Positions 34,965 to 44,316 of a DNA stretch of 64,000 bases are shown in pieces. The notes below the pieces were generated by a model that saw nothing but the letters and a program-made list of their open reading frames with translations, was not told the origin of the DNA and did no database searches. Made by a program: the position numbers and the translations under genes. The stretch's first letter is position 1. Every line of letters starts with the position of its first letter. This DNA is from an uncultured Phycisphaerales bacterium (GTDB lineage Bacteria > Planctomycetota > Phycisphaerae > Sedimentisphaerales > Anaerobacaceae): positions 1 through 64,000 of the forward strand of contig CALEZT010000115.1 in NCBI GenBank assembly GCA_937927975.1, in the 5' to 3' direction.

Positions 34965-34993
34965 AAGGCTGTGGGCCTTTCCCACAGCCTTTT
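34965..34993 (+). terminator. Rho-independent terminator after the LamG gene
   Basis: AAGGCTGTGGG (34965-34975) pairs perfectly with CCCACAGCCTT (34981-34991) across a 5-nt loop and ends in a TTTT run. It lies 35 bp after the stop of the large secreted protein and separates it from the next gene. Confidence 0.85.
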
Positions 34994-35022
34994 ATCTGCT
35001 CCATGTTTTGCGACAGTGGTCG

Positions 35023-35051
35023 TTGGCTTGCCGTTCGATGGGGTATAAAAT
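35023..35051 (+). promoter_or_regulatory. Possible promoter before the clan-A hydrolase-like gene
   Basis: TTGGCT (35023-35028), a 17-bp spacer and TAAAAT (35046-35051, within GGTATAAAATTC) follow the terminator and precede the ATG at 35195 by about 145 bp. The match is moderate. Confidence 0.35.
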
Positions 35052-35194
35052 TCATCGCATGAGGGCGAATCGGTTCGCACCCTCTGGGCCGACCCTTGTG
35101 CCAGAACGCCAGATCGGACTGATAATCGCGGAGTCACGCGGATGACAGTATGGCTGAAGCAGGCGAAGCCTTGATACTTGAAAGGGATCATCCC

Positions 35195-36319
35195 ATGAGA
35201 ATGGTCACGTTGAAACATTGGATCGGCGGTTTGTTCGTCCTCGCGGGAACGACGTTGCCCGCGGCTGGCGTTGCGCCGGCCCAGCGACACACCGAGGTCA
35301 GCATTCAAGGGCAGGGTTTTTTCATCAACGGCCGTCCCACCTACCAGGGCCGTTCGTATCAAGGGATGAAGATCGAGGGGCTGCTGATGAACGCGCGGCT
35401 GGTGCAGGCCACCTTCGACGACCTCAACCCCGAGACGCGAGCCCGCTGGGCGTATCCCGACGGCCCGTGGGACCCTGAGCGCAACACCCGCGAATTCCTC
35501 GACGCCATGCCGGTGTGGCGTGAGCACGGACTGCTGGCCTTCACCCTCAACCTCCAGGGCGGCAGTCCCGAGGGTTACAGCGCTGCCCAGCCCTGGCACA
35601 ACTCCGCCTTCACCCGCGACGGCGACCTGCGGCCCGACTTCATGGCGCGGCTGGAGCGAGTCCTCAACCGCGCCGACGAACTCGGCATGGTGGTCATCCT
35701 CGGCCTCTTCTATTTCGGACAGGACGAACGCCTGGCCGACGAAGCCGCCGTGGTGCGCGGCGTGGACCACGCCGTGGACTGGGTTCTCGAACGCGGCTAC
35801 CGAAATGTGCTGATCGAGGTGAACAACGAATGCAATGTGCGCTACGACCACGCCATCCTCCGTCCGGATCGGGTCCATGAACTGATCGAGCGAGTGAAGT
35901 CCCGCCAGCGCGACGGCCGCCGGCTGCTCGTGAGTACAAGCTACGGCGGCGGAACCGTCCCGCATGAGAATGTCGTGCGCTGCGCCGACTTCCTGCTGCT
36001 GCACGGCAACGGCGTGCATGAGCCGGCACGCATCCGCAAAATGGTGGACGACTGCCGCGCGATGCCGGCCTATCGCAGCCAGCCGATTCTCTTCAACGAG
36101 GATGACCACTTCAACTTCGATCAGCCGGACAATAACATGCTCGCCGCCGTAAGCCGCTACGCGAGTTGGGGCTACTTCGACTTCCGCATGAAGGGCGAGG
36201 GATTCGACGAAGGTTACCAAAGCGTACCGGTGAACTGGGGCATCAGCTCGGTGCGCAAACGCGGGTTCTTTGACCTGCTCCGCCGCATGACGACGGGAGC
36301 CGGCGAGAACCAGCCATGA
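35195..36319 (+). CDS. Secreted TIM-barrel (clan GH-A-like) glycoside hydrolase-like protein
   Basis: This 374-residue exported protein has a signal peptide ending near GVAPAQ. It contains a cellulase-like barrel: LDAMPVWREHGLLAFTLNLQGG, VLNRADELGMVVILGLFYFGQ, then NVLIEVNNECNV with the likely acid/base E212, and QPILFNEDDHF with the likely nucleophile E302. The spacing fits GH5/GH-A clan enzymes, but I cannot name a family. AAAGGGA lies 9 bases before the ATG at 35195, with a second ATG at 35201. Its stop overlaps the start of a small downstream frame (ATGA). Confidence 0.8.
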   Translation: MRMVTLKHWIGGLFVLAGTTLPAAGVAPAQRHTEVSIQGQGFFINGRPTYQGRSYQGMKIEGLLMNARLVQATFDDLNPETRARWAYPDGPWDPERNTREFLDAMPVWREHGLLAFTLNLQGGSPEGYSAAQPWHNSAFTRDGDLRPDFMARLERVLNRADELGMVVILGLFYFGQDERLADEAAVVRGVDHAVDWVLERGYRNVLIEVNNECNVRYDHAILRPDRVHELIERVKSRQRDGRRLLVSTSYGGGTVPHENVVRCADFLLLHGNGVHEPARIRKMVDDCRAMPAYRSQPILFNEDDHFNFDQPDNNMLAAVSRYASWGYFDFRMKGEGFDEGYQSVPVNWGISSVRKRGFFDLLRRMTTGAGENQP

Positions 36320-36486
36320 ACCGCATTCACGTAGTGTCGTTCGTGGCGTTTGTGAGTTGCACTATCCTTGTCGGGCAAGCGCGCCGTGGCGAACACCGCG
36401 TCGGGTTACGGCTGATCCCCCGTTTTGTTTGGGCCAATCGGGGCGTCACGGAAATGACTGTCTGGATGGCCCGCGATACCGAATAA
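36316..36486 (+). CDS. Small translationally coupled ORF with hydrophobic N terminus
   Basis: A 56-residue frame starts with ATGA overlap on the hydrolase stop and ends just before the GGAG of the next gene. It begins MNRIHVVSFVAFVSCTILVG, which looks like a signal peptide or lipoprotein leader, followed by a basic tail of no known family. It may be a genuine small exported peptide, the decayed start of a lost gene, or chance. The tight packing between two real genes favours translation, but conservation is untested. Confidence 0.35.
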   Translation: MNRIHVVSFVAFVSCTILVGQARRGEHRVGLRLIPRFVWANRGVTEMTVWMARDTE

Positions 36487-36496
36487 GGAGAACACG

Positions 36497-39400
36497 ATGA
36501 CGCACAAGAACAAATCAAGATATGTTGTACTTTCTGTGCTGATTGCCCTGCTGACGCCTGCTGCATGGGCGCAGACGACCGCCGACCGGGTGGCACGTTG
36601 GGATGTCTACGAGGTTGCGCTGAAAGGACCGCAGGCGGGCAATCCGTTCGTGGACGTGCAACTCAGCGCGGAGTTCAAGCGTGCCGATCGGCTGGTGAAG
36701 GCGCCCGGCTTCTATGACGGGCAAGGCACATACCGCATCCGTTTCATGCCCGACGCCGAGGGCCAGTGGACCTACGTTACCAGGAGCAACTGCAAGGAAC
36801 TGGACGGCAAGACTGGCATGTTCACCTGCATCGCGGCTGGTCCGGGCAATCATGGGCCGGTGCAGGTCTTCCAGACGTTCTATCTGCGTTACGCCGACGG
36901 CACGCCGTATCACCAGTTCGGCACGACCTGCTATGCTTGGGTGCATCAAACGCGTGAGTTGCAGGCACAGACTCTCCAGACGCTGGCCGCTTCGCCGTTC
37001 AACAAGATCCGGTTCTGCGTTTTTCCCAAGGCGTATGCGTACAATCAGAATGAGCCGGAGTTCTTTGCGTTCAAGAAAGGTGCGGACGGCAAATTCGACT
37101 TCAGCCAACCCGACCCGGCATTCTGGCGTCATTTCGAGCAGCGTATCCTGGACCTGCAGCGGCTCGGCATCGAGGCGGACATCATCATCTGGCACCCTTA
37201 CGATCGTTGGGGTTTCGCGGACATGAGCGATGAACAGGACGACCGATATCTACGCTACTGTATCGCGCGGCTCTCGGCGTACCGCAATGTCTGGTGGTCG
37301 CTGGCCAACGAGTATGATTTCATGACCAACAGGCCCCAGGGCCACCGCGGCAACAAGCAATGGGAGGACTGGGACCGTTTCTTCTCGATTCTCCAGAAGG
37401 AGGACCCGCACCAGCGGCTGCGAGGGATTCACAACGGGAGCAAATGGTATGATCACACGAAAGACTGGGTCACGCACGCCAGCCTCCAGACTTCCGACAT
37501 GGACGGCGGCGTGCGCTTCCGCATCCAGTACCGCAAACCGGTCATCTATGACGAATGCAAGTACGAGGGCAACATACCGCAGGGCTGGGGCAACCTGACC
37601 GCGCGGGACATGGCCCAGCGATTCTGGCTGGGCACCTTAAGCGGCTGCTATGTCGGTCACGGCGAAACCTACAAGCATCCGCAGGACATTCTCTGGTGGG
37701 CCAAGGGCGGCGTGCTGCACGGCCAGAGCCCCCAACGCATTCAGTGGCTCAAGGACCTCATGACGCAGGCCCCTGCGTTTCACGAACTCCAACCGCTCGG
37801 CGATGGCAAGGGGACCTTCGTGCTCGCGAAGGAAGGCGAGTACTACGTGGTCTACTGCCTGGACCAGCGGTCGCAAAGGGTCCGTCTCGCAGGTTCGCGC
37901 CCCTACAAAGTGGATCTCATCGATCCGTGGGAAATGACAGTATCCCCCCTTGGCACAGCTTCGCCCGGCGAATACACCTTTTCTGCGCCGAAGGCGGATC
38001 AGGTCTATCGGTTCACCCCCTACCAGGCCGGCGAAGCACTGCGGCCCGAAGCGAGAATTATTGCTTCTGTGACCGAAGGGCTGCCGCCTCTGAAGGTGCA
38101 GTTCGCCAGCGCTGCGGAAGGACGGGTGACGTGGGATTTCGGCGATGGCACAACGAGCCAGGATTCCAAGCCCACGCACGTTTTCGAGAAACCCGGCCTC
38201 TACTCGGTGAGACTGACCGTCACGGACGCGCAGGGCAGCAGTGCGGAGGCCTTCCAATCCATCGCCGTGGACCGGGACGTCACCGAGCCCGTTCTACGCG
38301 TCGGCATGCCTGAGGGGAAGGAGACGCCCGGAGTGAAGTTGCACGGCACAGCCCGGCGGGCCGACCACGGTTCTTTTCACCTGCCCGAAGGGGCGCCTTG
38401 GGGCTGGGTGCAAGTGGGCGATGGTATGATCGAGGGGCTGCGCGGCCTGCGTTCCTTCACCATAATGGGATGGCTGAAGCCCGAAAGCCTGCAGGTCGGC
38501 AGCGGAGGCAATCGAATCCTGTTTTGCCTCAAGCAGAGTCGCTCCGGCATCGATCTCGTTTGCCAAAGCGACGGCCGTCTGCGTCTGGCTGTGAATGAAT
38601 GGCCGGATTCGGTCCGCAACGACAGTTCACCCGGCAAGCTGCAGCCAGGCAAATGGACTTGCTTTGCGGTGACCTACGATGCGACAGCGTCCGGCGACAA
38701 CGTGAGCTGGTATTTCAGCGTGCCTTCAGACACACCCGGACAACCGGTGGTCGCGCTGGACCGCAAGACGGCTTACCACGCCGGCCCGGTAGACAACGAC
38801 ATCGGTCCGTTGGCGATCGGCAATTTCAACAAGACCATGCACGGTTACGGCCTGGACCGCCAGTTCCGCGGCGAGATTGGCGCCGTGCAGGTGTTCGGCA
38901 GTCGTGTGAGCGGGCGGGGAGCCCTGAAAGTCGATGAGATCAACTCACGGCTTCGGTCGCTGGAGTCAAGCGCAAACGCCACAGGACCAGAAGCAAACGC
39001 CATAAGGGCGAATGCAGGCGCCTTCAGGCCACGTGTGATTGTCTCGACGGACTTTCCCCCCACGAATGTCGTCATGAGGGATGCCCCGGCCGATCAATGC
39101 AGCGACCCGGATGATATGCAGTCCATGGTCCGCTTCCTGCTGTACGCCAATGAGTTCGACATCGAGGGATTGATTGCTTCGTCGGGCACCTTTGCCAACA
39201 TCGCCAGGAAGCAGAACATGCTGGATGTGATAGACCTCTACGACCAGGTGGATGAGAATCTGAGAAAGCATGACCCCCGGTATCCCACCGCGGACTCCTT
39301 GCGTTCGGTCACCTTCCAGGGTCTCACTGGCACGTATGGCAAGTCGATCAGCAATAACATGGGCGCCGGCAAAGACAGCGAGGCCTCGAACGCGATCATC

Positions 39401-39970
39401 CGCATCGTTGACAAGCCCGATCCGCGGCCGGTGTGGTTTTGTGTCTGGGGCGATTCCAGCAATATCGCGCAAGCTATCTGGAAGGTGCAGAACACGCGCA
39501 GCGCTGCCGAGTTGCAGACCTTCCTGAGCAAGATGCGCATCCATCAAATCGCGCACCAGGACGACACGATTGATTGGCTGCTCGAGAAGTTCCCTGATTT
39601 GTTCATCATCTACTCGAAGACGACGTACCAGGGTATGTTCGGCGGCTCGGATCCGATTTCGGACCTCGCGTGGGTCAACACCAACATTCGCCAAGATCAC
39701 GGACCGTTGGGCGCTGTGTATCCGCCGGCGGGAATGGGGTGCTCGGGGGTCTGTGAGGGGGATTCGCCTTCGTTCCTGCATCTGGTCAGCGCGGTGCGGG
39801 GGTTGAACAACCCCGAAGATCCCACCCAGGAAAGCTGGGGTGGACAATTCACACGCGTGGGCACGACCAATCACTACGTTGATGGCCCCGGTCGTTCGAG
39901 CATCTCCAAGTGGCGCACGCAATACCAGGCGGAGTTCGCCCTTCGCGCAGACTGGATGACAGCCCGGTGA
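36497..39970 (+). CDS. Secreted DUF5060-apiosidase-like-DUF5605 hydrolase fused to PKD, LamG and Sde182-type nucleoside-hydrolase-like domains
   Basis: This is a 1157-residue exported protein. After a signal peptide (ending AAWAQ) come DUF5060 (about 28-125) and a DUF4038/apiosidase-like barrel (about 130-430) with NKIRFCVFPKAYAYN, ILDLQRLGIEADIIIWHPYD and VWWSLANEYDF (E272, likely acid/base). A DUF5605-like sandwich (about 435-520), a PKD domain (VTWDFGDGTTSQDSKPTHVF, about 525-600) and a LamG domain (about 620-830) follow. From about residue 844 a DUF1593/Sde182 nucleoside-hydrolase-like domain opens RVIVSTDFPPTN with DDMQSMVRFLLYANEFDIEG. GGAG precedes the ATG. The C-terminal domain is normally a separate protein. 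The linkage cut is unknown. Confidence 0.85.
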   Translation: MTHKNKSRYVVLSVLIALLTPAAWAQTTADRVARWDVYEVALKGPQAGNPFVDVQLSAEFKRADRLVKAPGFYDGQGTYRIRFMPDAEGQWTYVTRSNCKELDGKTGMFTCIAAGPGNHGPVQVFQTFYLRYADGTPYHQFGTTCYAWVHQTRELQAQTLQTLAASPFNKIRFCVFPKAYAYNQNEPEFFAFKKGADGKFDFSQPDPAFWRHFEQRILDLQRLGIEADIIIWHPYDRWGFADMSDEQDDRYLRYCIARLSAYRNVWWSLANEYDFMTNRPQGHRGNKQWEDWDRFFSILQKEDPHQRLRGIHNGSKWYDHTKDWVTHASLQTSDMDGGVRFRIQYRKPVIYDECKYEGNIPQGWGNLTARDMAQRFWLGTLSGCYVGHGETYKHPQDILWWAKGGVLHGQSPQRIQWLKDLMTQAPAFHELQPLGDGKGTFVLAKEGEYYVVYCLDQRSQRVRLAGSRPYKVDLIDPWEMTVSPLGTASPGEYTFSAPKADQVYRFTPYQAGEALRPEARIIASVTEGLPPLKVQFASAAEGRVTWDFGDGTTSQDSKPTHVFEKPGLYSVRLTVTDAQGSSAEAFQSIAVDRDVTEPVLRVGMPEGKETPGVKLHGTARRADHGSFHLPEGAPWGWVQVGDGMIEGLRGLRSFTIMGWLKPESLQVGSGGNRILFCLKQSRSGIDLVCQSDGRLRLAVNEWPDSVRNDSSPGKLQPGKWTCFAVTYDATASGDNVSWYFSVPSDTPGQPVVALDRKTAYHAGPVDNDIGPLAIGNFNKTMHGYGLDRQFRGEIGAVQVFGSRVSGRGALKVDEINSRLRSLESSANATGPEANAIRANAGAFRPRVIVSTDFPPTNVVMRDAPADQCSDPDDMQSMVRFLLYANEFDIEGLIASSGTFANIARKQNMLDVIDLYDQVDENLRKHDPRYPTADSLRSVTFQGLTGTYGKSISNNMGAGKDSEASNAIIRIVDKPDPRPVWFCVWGDSSNIAQAIWKVQNTRSAAELQTFLSKMRIHQIAHQDDTIDWLLEKFPDLFIIYSKTTYQGMFGGSDPISDLAWVNTNIRQDHGPLGAVYPPAGMGCSGVCEGDSPSFLHLVSAVRGLNNPEDPTQESWGGQFTRVGTTNHYVDGPGRSSISKWRTQYQAEFALRADWMTAR

Positions 39971-39989
39971 TTCGCTATTGATTATTGAT

Positions 39990-40017
39990 GATGGATGATT
40001 GAAGATGGATGATTGAA
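39990..40017 (+). repeat. Two tandem 14-bp repeats
   Basis: GATGGATGATTGAA occurs twice back to back (39990-40003, 40004-40017) and a third partial copy follows, in the gap between the hydrolase stop and the binding-protein start. It resembles simple-sequence debris and shows no hairpin. Confidence 0.6.
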
Positions 40018-40069
40018 GATGGAGCCTGCATTCATTGGTTGTCTTCGGCCTTTGCATAAGGAGTCAGGA

Positions 40070-41038
40070 ATGGCAAAGAAGTGGTTCGCGTGGGTCGTGG
40101 TGTTTTCGCTGATCGCGACTGTGATTGTCGGCTGCGGCCGTCGGGAACAGCCGATGCAGGGACAGAGGAAGATTGCCGTAGTCATCTCGACGCTGAACAA
40201 TCCGTGGTTCGTGGTGCTCAAGGATGCCGCCAAAGCCCGCGCTGAAGAGTTGGGCTACAAGGCCGATGTGTTCGACAGCCAGAACTCGCCGGCCACGGAA
40301 GCGGGTCATTTCGACACAATCATCGACGGCAAGTACGCGGCGATCCTGTTCAACCCGACGGATGCGGAAGGGTCTATCGCCAGCGTCAGGCGGGCCAAGG
40401 ACGCCGGCATCCCGACGTTCTGTATGGACCGCGAGATCTCCGCCAATGATGTCGCGGTCAGCCAGATCCTCTCGGACAATTTCTCGGGCTGCGTGGCGTT
40501 GGGCGAGTACTTCGTGCGCCGACTCGGGGAGAAGGGCACCTATGTCGAGCTGCTCGGCCTGCTCGGCGACAACAACACCAAGAACCGCTCGGACGGCTTC
40601 CACAGCGTGGTGGACAACTATACGGGCTTGAAGATGCTCGCCCAGCAACCCGCGGATTTCGATCGTACCAAGGCCATGGAAGTGATGGAGTCGCTGCTTC
40701 AAGCCCATCCCGACATCAACGCCGTTTTCTGCGGCAACGACGCCATGGCGATGGGCGCGCATCGGGCGCTCATCGCCGCGGGCAAAGACAAGCAGGTGAT
40801 GGTCTTCGGCTTCGACGGGGCCAAGGACGTCATCGACGAGATCCGAGCCGGTCGGATCGTTGCCACCGGGATGCAGTTCCCCAAGACCATGGCCAAAATG
40901 GCGGCCGAGTTCGCTGATCAATATCTCAAAGGCAAGAGGGACTTTCCCCAGAAGGTCCCGGTGGCGGTCGAACTCGTGAATGCGGAGAACATCGACAAGT
41001 TCACGGCCTACGGCCGCAACCAAGAGCCTGGGAAGTGA
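40070..41038 (+). CDS. Sugar ABC transporter substrate-binding lipoprotein (RbsB-like)
   Basis: The 322-residue exported lipoprotein has a signal peptide ending in VIVGC, with the lipid cysteine at residue 22. The ribose-binding fold follows: [50 protein letters not shown], then [16 protein letters not shown] and [23 protein letters not shown] lies 7 bases before the ATG at 40070. It heads a complete ABC cassette (DUF2291 protein, ATPase, permease) that runs into an isomerase-transketolase-kinase pathway, so its ligand should be that pathway's sugar. Confidence 0.92.
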   Translation: MAKKWFAWVVVFSLIATVIVGCGRREQPMQGQRKIAVVISTLNNPWFVVLKDAAKARAEELGYKADVFDSQNSPATEAGHFDTIIDGKYAAILFNPTDAEGSIASVRRAKDAGIPTFCMDREISANDVAVSQILSDNFSGCVALGEYFVRRLGEKGTYVELLGLLGDNNTKNRSDGFHSVVDNYTGLKMLAQQPADFDRTKAMEVMESLLQAHPDINAVFCGNDAMAMGAHRALIAAGKDKQVMVFGFDGAKDVIDEIRAGRIVATGMQFPKTMAKMAAEFADQYLKGKRDFPQKVPVAVELVNAENIDKFTAYGRNQEPGK

Positions 41039-41045
41039 CGGCCGG

Positions 41046-41729
41046 ATGAGACGGAAACACCTTCTTTGCGTCATCGGGTTCGCGGCTCTGGCTCTTGTGC
41101 TGGGCAATTCGCTTGAGTTTCGCCGCTTGGACGACAAGCGTGCCGAAGAGCGGGCTTCGCGGTTCAGTCCGACCGAGTACGCGCGGGATTTCTGGGACAA
41201 TCGACTGCCGGCCGCGCTGGACCACCCGTTGTCCGCCGGGGAACTGATCCGGCTGTTCAATACGGACATGAAGGCCGCGATCGCCCAGGGACGGACCCTG
41301 GGTCACAGCCGGGTCCATGCCTACCTGCTGCAGGGCAGCGGGCGGGTGACGGCGGTCCGGAAGGATGGGCTGCTGGTGAGCGTGCTGCCGGAGGACCCCG
41401 GGCCGGAAGTACTCCTTTGCACCGACAGCTACATCGCGGGAAACGCCGTCCGGGATGCGTCCGGCCTTGTCGATGTCAGCGCCTTCTCCGACACGATGAA
41501 GTTCAACCGGATCAGCGCCGAGATCAATCGGATCGTCGTGCAGGAGGTGATCGCGCCGTTTCTGAAACAGACCCCGCAGGCGGGGATGAACGTACGTTTC
41601 ATCGGCGCGGCCGAAGTGGCCGAGGACGCGACGGAAAGAACTCCTTTCGGCGGTCGCCAGCAGCATGACGGATCGGAAGATTCCTGGCGCCTCCTGAGGG
41701 TCGTGCCCATTCGGTTGGAGGTGGAGTAA
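41046..41729 (+). CDS. DUF2291 periplasmic/lipoprotein-like accessory protein of sugar ABC operons
   Basis: The 227-residue protein has an N-terminal hydrophobic segment (LLCVIGFAALALVLGNSLEF) and the DUF2291 body, including SPTEYARDFWDNRLPA, GHSRVHAYLLQGSGRVTAV and FNRISAEINRIVVQEVIAPF. DUF2291 genes typically occur between binding protein and ATPase in ribose-type ABC operons, as here, but the function is undefined. It starts 7 bp after the binding-protein stop. Confidence 0.85.
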   Translation: MRRKHLLCVIGFAALALVLGNSLEFRRLDDKRAEERASRFSPTEYARDFWDNRLPAALDHPLSAGELIRLFNTDMKAAIAQGRTLGHSRVHAYLLQGSGRVTAVRKDGLLVSVLPEDPGPEVLLCTDSYIAGNAVRDASGLVDVSAFSDTMKFNRISAEINRIVVQEVIAPFLKQTPQAGMNVRFIGAAEVAEDATERTPFGGRQQHDGSEDSWRLLRVVPIRLEVE

Positions 41730-41750
41730 TCTCTCCGCAGAACACCCCGT

Positions 41751-43313
41751 ATGATCAAGCATGGTGAGATTGTCCTGGCGGCACAAGGAGTCACGAAACG
41801 CTTTGGCGGCGTCAAAGCGCTGGATGATGCGCACCTGGAGGTGCGTGCGGGTCAGGTGACCGCGCTCATGGGGGAAAACGGCGCAGGCAAGTCCACGCTC
41901 ATGAAGGTCCTGGCCGGCGTCTATCAGGACTACGAGGGGCGCATCCTCCTGAACGGACGCGAGGTGGTTTTCGCCAATCCGCGGCAGGCCCAGGAGCAGG
42001 GAGTGGCGATCATTCACCAGGAATTGACCTTGATTCCCAACCTGAGCGTTGCCGAGAACCTCTTCTTGGGCCGCGAGTTTCTGGGGCGACTGGGTCTGGT
42101 GGATTCTCGCCGGACGCGCTGCGAAGCCGCGGTTCTCTTGCATCGGCTGGACCTGGACGTGGACCCTCGCACACGCGTCGGCACGCTGCGCGTCGGCCAG
42201 CAGCAGATCCTGGAGATTGCGCGGGCCCTGGCCCTCAGCGCCCGCGTGATCATCATGGATGAGCCGACCTCGGCGATCAGCGAACGCGAGGTGGACGTGC
42301 TGTTCGGGTTGATCGAGTCCCTCAAGCGCGAGGGCGTGGCCATCGTATACATCAGCCACAAGATGGACGAGGTGTTCCGAATCGCCGATCAGATCACCAT
42401 CATGCGGGACGGCCGCACCGTCGGCTCGGCGCCCCGGAGCGAGTTGAGCCAAGACGATGTCGTGAGGATGATGGTCGGCCGGGACCTCAAGGACCTCTTC
42501 GTCCAGAGCGAAACCGCTCATGGGGCAGAAGTCCTTCGGGTGGAGAAGATCCGCCTGCCCCATCCGGCCCGGCCCGGCGACTTCCTCGTGAAGGACGTGA
42601 GCTTCTCGGTGGCTGCGGGCGAGGTGCTTGGCCTGTTCGGTCTGATGGGCGCCGGCCGCAGCGAGCTGTTCGAGACGATCTTCGGCCTGCATGCGAGAAC
42701 ATCCTCCGGGCGGGTGTTCGTGGAAGGACGGGAGGTTCGCATCGCCTCTTGTGCCCAGGCCATTGCGGCGGGTATGGCCCTGGTGCCGGAAGACCGCAAA
42801 CGCCAGGGTCTGGTGATGGACATGTCCGTGGCGGCCAGCGTCTCTTTGGCCAGTCTCGGACGCGTCGAACGGTTCGGATTCCTCAGCGATCGGCGGGAGC
42901 GGGCCCTGGCCGGAGACTATGTCGATCGCTTGAGCATCCGCACGGCCACGCTGGGCCAGTTGGTCAAGCATCTCAGCGGCGGCAACCAGCAGAAGGTGGT
43001 TCTGGCCAAATGGCTGGCGACCCGGCCCAAGGTCCTGCTGTTGGACGAGCCCACGCGAGGCATCGACGTCAACGCCAAGAATCAGATCTACCGGCTGATT
43101 CATGAATTGACTGGGGCGGGCCTGGCGATCGTGATGATCTCGTCGGAGATGCCGGAGATCATGGCCATCGCACACCGGATCCTCGTCTTGTCCGAGGGTC
43201 GCCAGACCGCGGAGTTCTCCCGCTCCGAGGCCACGGAGGAATCGATCCTGAAGGCGGCCCTGCCCAGAAGCCTTTCGAGCGGTGGGCTCTCCTGTGAAAT
43301 TGGCACTGGATGA
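41751..43313 (+). CDS. Sugar ABC transporter ATP-binding protein (RbsA/XylG type)
   Basis: This 520-residue protein has two fused ATPase domains. The first has Walker A GENGAGKSTLMK, signature LRVGQQQILEIARAL and Walker B VIIMDEPTSA. The second has a degenerate Walker A (GLMGAGRSELFE), signature LSGGNQQKVVLAKWL and Walker B VLLLDEPTRG. This pairing, with the weak second P loop, is standard for the CUT2 class, which handles pentoses, ribose and similar monosaccharides. The upstream ribosome binding site is weak. The stop is 3 bp before the permease ATG. Confidence 0.94.
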   Translation: MIKHGEIVLAAQGVTKRFGGVKALDDAHLEVRAGQVTALMGENGAGKSTLMKVLAGVYQDYEGRILLNGREVVFANPRQAQEQGVAIIHQELTLIPNLSVAENLFLGREFLGRLGLVDSRRTRCEAAVLLHRLDLDVDPRTRVGTLRVGQQQILEIARALALSARVIIMDEPTSAISEREVDVLFGLIESLKREGVAIVYISHKMDEVFRIADQITIMRDGRTVGSAPRSELSQDDVVRMMVGRDLKDLFVQSETAHGAEVLRVEKIRLPHPARPGDFLVKDVSFSVAAGEVLGLFGLMGAGRSELFETIFGLHARTSSGRVFVEGREVRIASCAQAIAAGMALVPEDRKRQGLVMDMSVAASVSLASLGRVERFGFLSDRRERALAGDYVDRLSIRTATLGQLVKHLSGGNQQKVVLAKWLATRPKVLLLDEPTRGIDVNAKNQIYRLIHELTGAGLAIVMISSEMPEIMAIAHRILVLSEGRQTAEFSRSEATEESILKAALPRSLSSGGLSCEIGTG

Positions 43314-43316
43314 TTG

Positions 43317-44288
43317 ATGATGAATAAAGACTACCGAACGCTCCTGGCGAAATTGCACTCGCTGATCGCCCTGCTGCTGATGGTGATTGCCTTCAGCTTG
43401 CTGGCCGACGGCTTTCTCTCGCGGGAGAACTTCTGGACCATCATGCGGCAGATCTCGGTCAATCTCTGTATCTCGGTGGGGGTGACTCTGGTGATCCTGA
43501 CCGGCGGGATCGACCTGTCCGTCGGTTCGATCCTGGCGCTCAGCGGCGCGATCATGGCCGGCCTGCTCAAACGGGGCACGGAAGTGGAGGCACTGAATCT
43601 CTACATCGGCTACGGCGCCCCGGCGGCCATCGCCGTCGGCCTCTTCGTCGGCGCAGCGCTGGGGTGGTTCAACGGCGTGATGGTCACTCGCTTTCGCGTC
43701 CCGCCGTTCATCGCGACACTGGCCATGCTGACCATCGCCCGCGGACTGACCAAGCTGCACACCGGCGGCGAAGCGATCACCGGCCTCGGCGAGGTCTTCG
43801 TCGGCATCGGGTCGGGCCGGCTGCTGGGGATTCCCAACCAGTTCTGGATCGCCGCAGGGATCGTGCTGGTCGCTGTCGTGCTGCTGCGAAAGACGCGTTT
43901 CGGCCGATATGTGTACGCCGTGGGGGGCAATGAAGAGGCCGCCAAGCTCTCGGGCCTGAACGTCGCCCGTGTGAAGCGATCGGTGTACCTGATCTCCGGC
44001 ATGCTGGCGGCGGTCGGGGGCTTGATCGTGACCTCCCGACTGAACTCGGCCACACCGATCGCCGGAGAGGGCCTGGAACTGGACTCCATCGCCGCGGTCG
44101 TGATCGGCGGCACGTCCCTCTCGGGCGGCCGGGGCTCTGTCCAGGGAACGGTCTTGGGGGCCCTGATCATCGGCGTGCTCAACAGCGGACTGGTCATCAT
44201 GGGCGTCGATCCCTTCTGGCAGCAGGTGATCAAGGGATTCGTCATTCTTCTGGCCGTCGTCATCGACCGACTCAACTACAAGGAATAA
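43317..44288 (+). CDS. Sugar ABC transporter permease (RbsC type)
   Basis: The 323-residue permease has nine to ten hydrophobic helices. CUT2 permease signatures are present: ISVGVTLVILTGGIDLSVG, PPFIATLAMLTIARGL, GRYVYAVGGNEEAAKLSG and VVIGGTSLSGGRGSVQGTVLG. A TTG codon precedes two in-frame ATGs (43317, 43320); I use the first ATG. It completes the CUT2 transporter with the adjacent ATPase and binding protein. Confidence 0.93.
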   Translation: MMNKDYRTLLAKLHSLIALLLMVIAFSLLADGFLSRENFWTIMRQISVNLCISVGVTLVILTGGIDLSVGSILALSGAIMAGLLKRGTEVEALNLYIGYGAPAAIAVGLFVGAALGWFNGVMVTRFRVPPFIATLAMLTIARGLTKLHTGGEAITGLGEVFVGIGSGRLLGIPNQFWIAAGIVLVAVVLLRKTRFGRYVYAVGGNEEAAKLSGLNVARVKRSVYLISGMLAAVGGLIVTSRLNSATPIAGEGLELDSIAAVVIGGTSLSGGRGSVQGTVLGALIIGVLNSGLVIMGVDPFWQQVIKGFVILLAVVIDRLNYKE

Positions 44289-44316
44289 TCGCATCACATA
44301 CAACGGGAGAACCATC

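Noticed and set aside
39990..40017. Tandem repeats considered as a CRISPR or attachment site
   Set aside because: Repeats are contiguous without spacers, only two to three copies, and no cas genes or integrase target nearby.
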